Below the pieces are notes generated by a model, which saw only the letters and a list, made by a program, of their open reading frames with translations, was not told where the DNA came from and did no database searches. From the NCBI GenBank assembly GCA_050246595.1, contig JBFWVT010000004.1, positions 84,203 through 148,202 on the forward strand: a stretch of DNA of 64,000 nt, read 5' to 3'. This document shows, piece after piece, positions 59,201 through 64,000 of this stretch (position 1 is its first letter; each line of letters opens with the position of its first letter). The DNA is from DATARH01 sp050246595 (GTDB lineage Bacteria > Pseudomonadota > Alphaproteobacteria > ATCC43930 > CGMCC-115725). The translations under genes were made by a program, and so were the position numbers.

Positions 59201-60638
59201 CTACCACGCCGATCTCGGCGCCCGCAATCAGCGCCAGCGCATCCACTACCTGTTGGAGCCGGGCTGGAAAGCCGATGCCGCGATCCAGGGTCTCGGACGC
59301 TCGAACCGCACGAACCAGAAACAGCCGCCGGTGTTTCGGCCCGTCGCGACCGACGTCAAGGGCGAGAAGCGCTTTCTGTCGACGATCGCGCGGCGTCTCG
59401 ACACGCTGGGTGCGATTACACGCGGGCAGCGCCAGACCGGCGGACAGGGCCTGTTCCGGGCCGACGACAATCTCGAAAGCCCCTATGCCCGCGCCGCGCT
59501 CCGGCAGTTCTATCAGCTGATCCATGCCGGGAAAGTTGAGGGCTGTTCGCTCACCGAATTCGAGGAGGCGACCGGTCTTGACCTGTGCGACGAGGACGGC
59601 TCGCTGCGCGAGGAACTGCCGCCGGTCACGCAGTTCCTGAACCGTGTGCTGGCCCTCCGCATCGCTTTGCAGAACCGGCTCTTCGCCGTGTTCGAGGAAT
59701 TGCTCGATGCGCGCATCGAGGCTGCGGTCAGCGCCGGGATCTACGATATCGGCGTCGAAACGCTGACGGCGGAAAGCTTCCGCATCGTCGAGCGGCGCAC
59801 GGTCTACACCCACACCGCGACCGGTGCCGAAACCGGCTGCTACCGGGTATTGCGCCGCGACCGCAACCGGCCATTGCCGCTCGGCGACGCGTTTGCGCTT
59901 GCCGCGACGGCGGGCGCCCGCCCCGTCGTCAACGAGCAGTCGCACCGTGCTGCGGTACAGGTTCCGGCGGCGAGCCTGATGCTCGATGACGGACGGGTGC
60001 AGCCGCGCACCCGCCTCGTGCGGCCAATGGCGCGCGAGACGATGAGCACGGAGGATTTCGCCCGCTCGCACTGGCACGAAGCGACCGAAGCCAACTTCGC
60101 GGCGCTGTGGGAAGCCGAATGCGCGAAGGTGCCGGAATTTGCGGACAGCGAGTTCCACATCATCACCGGCCTCTTATTGCCGATCTGGGACCGGCTGCCG
60201 TCGCGCAACATGCGCGTCTACCGCTTCGAGACTGACGACGGCGAGCGCGTTATCGGCCGCCTTGTCGCGCCGGAGGAGCTGGGCCGGCTCTACCAGTCGC
60301 TCGGCGCTGAGGCCCCTGCCCCCGAATCAAGTCCGGGGCAGGCTCTCTCGGCTGCTGAAGCCTGGAGCGCGGTGCTCGACCGCGGCGCGGTCATCGACCT
60401 CGCCGGCGGGTTGCAGTTGCGGCGCTCGCTGAACATGGGCGCGCAACGAATTGAACTGACCGGATTCTCCGAGGGCGGCACGGTCAGCATCCTGAAATCG
60501 CTCGGTCTCGTCTCCGAGATCGTCGCCTGGCGCTTGCGCCTCTTTGTGCCGGTTTCCGAAGACGGCCCCGCGATCCTTGCCGCGCTGCTTGCCCGCCATC
60601 CGCTGATCGCCGTCCGCTCGCGCGTTGACGCGGCCTGA
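56232..60638 (+). CDS. Methyltransferase/strawberry-notch-like helicase fusion
   Basis: A 1468-residue protein. An N-terminal class I methyltransferase-like domain (residues 120-310) has SAM motif LEPSAGTGLLAIFAEL near 154 and catalytic Asn-Pro-Pro-Phe near 218. A strawberry-notch SF2 helicase domain follows, with Walker A GDGTGAGKGRQVAAI near 507, motif II VVFDEAHAM near 620 and the arginine-finger region GLGRSNRTNQ near 1020. A C-terminal Sbno domain and extra region complete it. These proteins are conserved in alphaproteobacterial plasmid/ICE modules, probably acting on element DNA. Start ATG 56232. Confidence 0.9.
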   Translation: MLATSAAAARSAVLPLFAAAPAPDRVSGLFHAATELARLLGQSRALDSRALRTTMEAAFGASDAAGVWAWKDAYEAAEAAQVLFLRKFGRAMKSRAGSAAAMLDMLTRLSERLPSQTRRSEESNRFQQFSTPIALGLAAAEAASITADDLVLEPSAGTGLLAIFAELAGAALVLNELADTRAGLLGRLYRDCAVTRHNAEHIHDLLDPAVKPSVVLMNPPFSSSPHVEKRFAEAAFRHLASAFARLREGGRLVAITGHNVGPEEPGWREGFVRLQERGGRVVFSAAISGQAYARHGTVMDTRLTVIDRIPADDPHRFPPSPGKAATASDLLDHVMRLVPPRPALAPPASSPPPVFLSARPAPKPVPTPLFAHPVAPQPRAAELAYETCAWAPAERGGLTAALYEGYALQTLRIAGAQPHPTRLVQSAAMAAVAPPRPSYKPLLPSRLVEGGLLSDAQCESIVYAGEAHSGHLAGSYTVDETWDQVAAAPEGAEGAVRFRRGWFLGDGTGAGKGRQVAAIILDNWLKGRRRALWISKSDKLIEDAERDWTALGGYRSDLVPLSRFKQGAPINLSEGILFTTYATLRTQAKGERKSRVQQIVDWLGQDPGSEAGAGFDGVVVFDEAHAMANAAGDKGERGEKKPSQQGQAGLRLQHALPEARILYVSATGATTVQNLAYAARLGLWGSGDFPFATRAEFVAAMEGGGIAAMEVLARDLKALGLYAARSLSFEGIEYEIVEHALTPEQMAIYDSYADAFQIIHRNLNAALKAANITGADGGTYNRHAKAAARSAFESNKQRFFNHLLTAMKCPTLIAALQRDLDLGHAAIVQIVSTNEALLERRLAEIPSSEWGDLSIDITPREYVLDYLNHSFPTQLFELYTDEEGNLHSRPVTDADGNPVQSREAVERRDRMIEHLALLPPVQGALDQIMHRFGTGMVAEVTGRSRRIVKRGDRLCVESRPASANFAETSAFMDDDKRILVFSDAGGTGRSYHADLGARNQRQRIHYLLEPGWKADAAIQGLGRSNRTNQKQPPVFRPVATDVKGEKRFLSTIARRLDTLGAITRGQRQTGGQGLFRADDNLESPYARAALRQFYQLIHAGKVEGCSLTEFEEATGLDLCDEDGSLREELPPVTQFLNRVLALRIALQNRLFAVFEELLDARIEAAVSAGIYDIGVETLTAESFRIVERRTVYTHTATGAETGCYRVLRRDRNRPLPLGDAFALAATAGARPVVNEQSHRAAVQVPAASLMLDDGRVQPRTRLVRPMARETMSTEDFARSHWHEATEANFAALWEAECAKVPEFADSEFHIITGLLLPIWDRLPSRNMRVYRFETDDGERVIGRLVAPEELGRLYQSLGAEAPAPESSPGQALSAAEAWSAVLDRGAVIDLAGGLQLRRSLNMGAQRIELTGFSEGGTVSILKSLGLVSEIVAWRLRLFVPVSEDGPAILAALLARHPLIAVRSRVDAA
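60315..60342. repeat. Palindromic G/C repeat in frame within the helicase gene
   Basis: CCTGCCCC and GGGGCAGG flank a centre that includes AATCAAGTC. It encodes PAPESSPGQA, a local insert between conserved stretches. Similar palindromes occur at 62123-62143 and near 58047-58070. Confidence 0.5.
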
Positions 60639-60652
60639 TCCGGACATGATCG

Positions 60653-61717
60653 GTGAACAGCCCAGCCGGCGAGCTGGCGCGCCGCCTCGCGCGCGAGGCC
60701 GAGGCGGTGTGCCGCCATTATCTGCCGCACGGATGCCGCCGGGGCCGCTACTGGGTCACCGGCGACATCGACGACACGCCGGGGCGCAGCCTCTATGTGC
60801 GGCTTTCCGGTCCCGACAGCGGCCCAGGTGCGGCCGGTCGGTGGAGCGATGCCGCGACCGCCGAGCATGGGGATCTGCTGGACCTGATCGGCCGCCGTCG
60901 GCACTTGCCGCGCCTCTCCGACGCAATCGGCGAGGCCCGCGCCTTTCTCGCCCTGCCGCGCCCTGAAAGGGCCGATATCGCATCCCGCCCACGCGCGCCG
61001 TCCGGCTCTGCGGAAGCGGCCCGCCGCCTGTTTGCTCTCGGACGCCCGGTTCCCGGCACTCCGGCCGAAACCTATCTGCGCGCCCGCTCGATCACCGCTC
61101 GGCTCGACTGGCCGGCGCTGCGCTTTCACCCTTCCGTCTGGTATCGCGAGAGCGAGGCGCATCCGCGCGAAGCCTGGCCGGCACTGATGACCGCCGTCAC
61201 AGACGCCGGGGGCGCCATCACCGGCATTCAGCGTTGCTGGCTCGACCGCAGCAGCCCAGTAAAGGCGCCGATCGCCGATCCGCGCCGTGCCCTTGGTCAT
61301 CTCCTCGGCAATGGCGTCCGCTTCGGCAACGCGTCAGGGCCTGCCCCCGCGCAGACGGGGGTCCTCGCAGTCGGCGAAGGCGTCGAAACGATGCTGGCGC
61401 TTGCCTCGGTGCTGCCGTCGCTGCCGTTGATCGCCGCCCTCTCGGCCAACCACTTGGCCGCCCTTGCCTTCGCTCCCTTCTGGCGCCGGCTCTATGTCGC
61501 CCGCGACAACGATGCCGCCGGAAATCACGCGGCGGACCGGTTGCGCGAACGCGGACAGGCCGCCGGTATCGAAATCCGCGTGCTCGTGCCGGTGCACGAG
61601 GACTTCAACGCCGATCTCTGCGCCCTCGGCCCCGCCGCACTCCTGGCGCATCTCGCTCCCCAGATCGTCCCCGCCGATCTAGCTCGTTTCGCCGCAGGTC
61701 AAGGCGGTCCCTCATAG
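60653..61717 (+). CDS. Toprim domain protein (DUF7146-like primase-helicase relative)
   Basis: A 354-residue protein. The N-terminal part (residues 1-130) has the DUF7146 pattern (AVCRHYLPHGCRRGRYWVTGDIDDTPGRSLYVRL...GDLLDLI). A Toprim domain near 225-310 shows the acidic motif VGEGVETMLALASV and the DxD-like ARDNDAAGNHAADRL. It is probably involved in replication or transfer of the element. GTG 60653 lies 14 bases after the helicase stop, so the two are co-transcribed. Confidence 0.85.
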   Translation: MNSPAGELARRLAREAEAVCRHYLPHGCRRGRYWVTGDIDDTPGRSLYVRLSGPDSGPGAAGRWSDAATAEHGDLLDLIGRRRHLPRLSDAIGEARAFLALPRPERADIASRPRAPSGSAEAARRLFALGRPVPGTPAETYLRARSITARLDWPALRFHPSVWYRESEAHPREAWPALMTAVTDAGGAITGIQRCWLDRSSPVKAPIADPRRALGHLLGNGVRFGNASGPAPAQTGVLAVGEGVETMLALASVLPSLPLIAALSANHLAALAFAPFWRRLYVARDNDAAGNHAADRLRERGQAAGIEIRVLVPVHEDFNADLCALGPAALLAHLAPQIVPADLARFAAGQGGPS

Positions 61718-62079
61718 CGTCCTGTCGCGCGGGATCGCGCCGGAAGGAGGAAGCCTGTTCGTGCGGGCGGCGGTCGCCCTCAGCCGGAACCAGAGGGCCG
61801 CACCCCGGCCTTCCCGAGCGGCGATCTGCCGGAGCCGCCGGGCGGCCCGAAACGGGGCCGCCCTGATCCCCGGCGCAATGGCGGCCGCCTCGCATTTTCC
61901 GCTGCCGGCCCGGACGAGCGGGCCGGCTTTGCATCGCGAAACAAAATGCTCGGACGTCCGGCCATCCTCCGCGTTGCTGCGGCCCTTTGGGTGCGCCGCG
62001 TCTCCGTCCCCGGCTGGGTGATCGCCGTGAAGGCCGCGATGGGCGCGGCCGAATTCCCTCCGGCAGAAAGGCACCCGCC
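61718..62079. other. Intergenic leader with no gene seen
   Basis: This 362-base, GC-rich stretch precedes the DUF2493 gene. Open frames cross it, but none has a ribosome binding site or recognisable sequence. It may be a long 5' leader, like those before other genes of the module. Confidence 0.5.
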
Positions 62080-63081
62080 ATGACACGCCACGACAGCCCC
62101 CTCCCCTTCCCCGCAAAGCCTGCCCCCGGACTTGATCCGGGGGATCCCGATACCGAACACCACGCCGCTTCGCCGACCGCCTACCTGCTCCACGAGCTGG
62201 CGCTGTACGGCTACCGGCCGGGACAGGACGAACCGGATCCGCGGCCGATGCCGGGAGCGGAAGCCGTCGAGGGCCATCTCGGCACAATCGCCGAAGCGCT
62301 CGAAGCAATGTTCGCCGGCACCCGCCTCGAGGACGACACCGCCGATTTGTTCTGGTCCTTTGTGAACCTGTTCCACCGCACGGTCCTGCGCACCGAGCGC
62401 GAGCTCGACGGCAACGAGCAGGCGCAGCGCAAGAGCCAGCTCGAGCAGGACGGCTCCGAGGTCAAGTCGGTCGAGCTCGAGCGGCTGACCGGGCAGGGCA
62501 TCGGCCTGATCGAGCGGCGCAACGCCTTCGAGTTCTGCCGCGATTACGCCGCCCGCCTGTTCGAGGCCGCGACCGGCACGCTGTGGCGTCCGCAGGCCGG
62601 CTCGATGGTCAACCGCCGCACCCTGACTGCCGCGATGATCGACAGCCGCGACTTCCTTGCCGCCCGCCGCAAGGCCGACGCGGAATTGCTGGCGCCCGCC
62701 GGCCCGCGCATCGCTTTCACCGGCGGCATCGACTGCAACGATCACGTCCGCATCTGGGACGCGCTCGACCGGCTGCATGCCCGGCATCCCGACATGGTGC
62801 TATTGCACGGCGGCAGCCCGAGGGGCGCCGAACGCATCGCCGCCTGCTGGGCCGATAATCGCAAGGTGCCGCAGGTCGCCTTCAAGCCGGACTGGACGCG
62901 CGAGCGCAAGGCGGCACCGTTCAAGCGCAACGACCGCATGCTCGACGCGCTGCCGATCGGCGTCGTCGCGTTCCCCGGCTCCGGCATCTCCGCCAATCTC
63001 GCCGATAAGGCCAAAGCTCGAGGCATACCGGTCTGGCGCTTCAGCGAACCGGCCCTCGCCAGCAAGGGCAGCGGCGCTTAG
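62080..63081 (+). CDS. DUF2493 domain-containing protein
   Basis: A 333-residue protein. The C-terminal 130 residues form the DUF2493 (SMF/Rossmann-like) domain: RIAFTGGIDCNDHVRIWDALDRLHARHPDMVLLHGGSPRGAERIAACWADNRKVPQVAF and RNDRMLDALPIGVVAFPGSGISANLADKAKARGIPVW. This is a likely nucleotide-binding fold. The N-terminal part is helical and acidic. A palindromic repeat is inserted near residue 18 (PAPGLDPG). Common in alphaproteobacterial plasmid/ICE modules. ATG 62080. Confidence 0.88.
   Translation: MTRHDSPLPFPAKPAPGLDPGDPDTEHHAASPTAYLLHELALYGYRPGQDEPDPRPMPGAEAVEGHLGTIAEALEAMFAGTRLEDDTADLFWSFVNLFHRTVLRTERELDGNEQAQRKSQLEQDGSEVKSVELERLTGQGIGLIERRNAFEFCRDYAARLFEAATGTLWRPQAGSMVNRRTLTAAMIDSRDFLAARRKADAELLAPAGPRIAFTGGIDCNDHVRIWDALDRLHARHPDMVLLHGGSPRGAERIAACWADNRKVPQVAFKPDWTRERKAAPFKRNDRMLDALPIGVVAFPGSGISANLADKAKARGIPVWRFSEPALASKGSGA
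62123..62143. repeat. Palindromic G/C repeat within the DUF2493 gene
   Basis: CCCCCGGA (62123-62130) and TCCGGGGG (62136-62143) flank CTTGA. It encodes PAPGLDPG in frame, a segment that looks inserted. Confidence 0.5.
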
Positions 63082-63646
63082 CGCCGCCTTCCTGCAATCG
63101 CACCGTTCGACGCTCGGTCGCAACTGCCTGGACAAGCGGAAATGCCGCCTCTCTGTCGGCAATTTCCGGCCTGATCTTCTGCTCACTACGGGCGGTCGCC
63201 GCTGTCCGGCTCGCGCACCCCGCGAATCCTGATCATGTATGTCCGTTCCGGTCGAGGGCGTCTTGCGGCACATGTCCGGGAACCCCTGCGAACGCGCGTG
63301 ATCGCGGTCCACAGCCTTCCGGTGGCCGTCTGTCCTGCATTGCGGCTCTTCAGATGTGCCCTGTCACCGCCTCCTTTTCGGGCCGCCGTTGCGCATGCCC
63401 GTTCCTGCTGGCTCTTGAAAAGCTCTGGATCCCGCGGCCCCCGCCCGCAACCCGGCGGATCGGAAAAATTTCCCCGGCCCGGCAAGCAGGCCTCCTCGCG
63501 GCCGCTGCGCTGCAAATTTTTCCGCCCGCCGGGTCCTCCACTGCGTTCCGGCCCAGGGGGTGCAGTCAGGTCCCTATGCGGGCTCCGAGCGCGAGCCATC
63601 GCAGGAACGGTTCCTGCGAACTCAAACCTCAGAAAAGGAGACTACC
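63082..63646. other. Intergenic region with a long imperfect inverted repeat
   Basis: I see no supported gene in these 565 bases. A long inverted repeat pairs 63451-63471 with 63514-63533. Its inner 11 bases, CGGAAAAATTT/AAATTTTTCCG, are perfect and AT-rich. The outer CCCGGCGG/CCGCCGGG continues the stem, with 42 bases between the arms. It resembles a cruciform or a protein-binding site, as at a transfer or replication origin. A second palindrome lies at 63599-63619. Confidence 0.5.
63599..63619. promoter_or_regulatory. 21-bp palindrome upstream of the DUF736 gene
   Basis: TCGCAGGAAC-G-GTTCCTGCGA has perfect ten-base arms, 28 bases before the start codon. It is a strong operator candidate for the DUF736 gene. 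Confidence 0.55.
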
Positions 63647-63919
63647 ATGGCTATTACACTCGGAACCTTTGCGAAGCAGGAAAACGGCACCTACACCGGC
63701 ACCATCCGGACCCTCAATGTCAGCGCGGCGATCAGCATCGTCCCCGTGGACAAGCACTCCGACAATGCCCCGGATTACCGGGTCTATGCCGGACAGCGCT
63801 ACGAGGTCGGCGCGGGCTGGAGCCAGGTCGCCAAGTCGAGCGGCGAGACCTACGTGAACCTGAAGATTGCGGCCCCGGATTATGCGAAGCGGGGCGTTAT
63901 GCGGAGCAGCGTCGCTTAG
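63647..63919 (+). CDS. DUF736 family protein
   Basis: A 90-residue protein with the DUF736 pattern (ITLGTFAKQENGTYTGTIRTLNVSAAISIVPVDKHSDNAPDYRVYAG...GAGWSQVAKSSGETYVNLKIAAPDY). It is a small beta-rich protein abundant on alphaproteobacterial plasmids and ICEs. The function is unknown, and single-stranded-DNA-binding-like roles have been suggested. ATG 63647 has AAAAGGAG. Codon use and repeated strong signals suggest high expression. Confidence 0.9.
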   Translation: MAITLGTFAKQENGTYTGTIRTLNVSAAISIVPVDKHSDNAPDYRVYAGQRYEVGAGWSQVAKSSGETYVNLKIAAPDYAKRGVMRSSVA

Positions 63920-64000
63920 GACGAGGATTTCCGCGCCGCACGGCGGGTATGCGCTCCGCATAATACCGGGGCGGGACGCTGCGGCGCCGCACCGAGCGCG

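Noticed and set aside
1..64000. CRISPR array, rRNA or tRNA genes
   Set aside because: No regularly spaced repeats with unique spacers and no tRNA- or rRNA-like sequence were found by eye. A tRNAscan or Infernal run could still reveal one.

Overview
The window is high-GC DNA that most resembles an alphaproteobacterium. The grounds are a SigF/NrsF-type ECF sigma pair with a GTAACC-N16-CGAA promoter class, an EcfG-type general-stress promoter, Rhizobiales/Sphingomonadales-style plasmid or ICE maintenance genes, and overlapping ATGA/GTGA gene junctions. The genus cannot be fixed from the sequence. Three genes carry in-frame UGA codons at active-site cysteine positions, so the host should encode selenocysteine. 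No selA, selB, selD or Sec tRNA lies in this window.

Region A (1-27.45 kb) is a metal, redox and selenium region. An ECF sigma factor and its NrsF anti-sigma factor (22.7-24.0 kb) are divergent from a bufferin operon (bufABCD). The bufferin operon appears to continue through an adenylate cyclase, a TVP38-like membrane protein and a flavin disulfide reductase. Seven GTAAC[C/T]-N16-CGAA boxes with identical spacing lie in front of: a small secreted protein; thioredoxin-CcdA-selenoprotein AhpD-TlpA; a small membrane protein plus a deiodinase-like selenoprotein; an NPCAGK-repeat protein plus a peroxiredoxin-like selenoprotein; DUF3179-DUF6969; bufABCD; and radical SAM-glycosyltransferase-VKOR-NrtS-CMD. 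I infer one copper/redox stress regulon whose members include all three selenoproteins. Embedded in it are a mer operon (merR divergent from merTPF, an atypical merA-like reductase and a GDCCVxC protein) and a cupredoxin/cytochrome P460 pair.

Region B (27.45-36.5 kb) is mobile DNA. It holds an IS110-type remnant, a small element with TGTCATTTTGAA ends, and a cargo-free Tn402-like transposon (tniA, tniB, tniQ, tniR) with perfect 26-bp inverted repeats. The transposon sits beside a tyrosine recombinase gene. Two dif-like sites sharing the core CGTCCT flank the transposon, the recombinase and a HEPN-like gene. An intact IS110 element follows.

Region C (36.5-48.2 kb) is a defence island. A five-gene operon reads HTH/ImmA peptidase, beta-family protein, MmeI-like methyltransferase, SF2 helicase, GIY-YIG nuclease. 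A possible nuclease gene is convergent with it, and an AbiE-type toxin-antitoxin operon with a third regulator gene lies upstream.

Region D (48.2-64 kb) is a plasmid/ICE housekeeping module: DUF6197, HNH, DUF1488, a long ParB, DUF6876, a 1468-residue methyltransferase/strawberry-notch helicase, Toprim, DUF2493 and DUF736. One gene of the module is split by a 3392-bp element carrying only two tyrosine recombinases. Its ends predict a loxP-like 11-8-11 circular junction.
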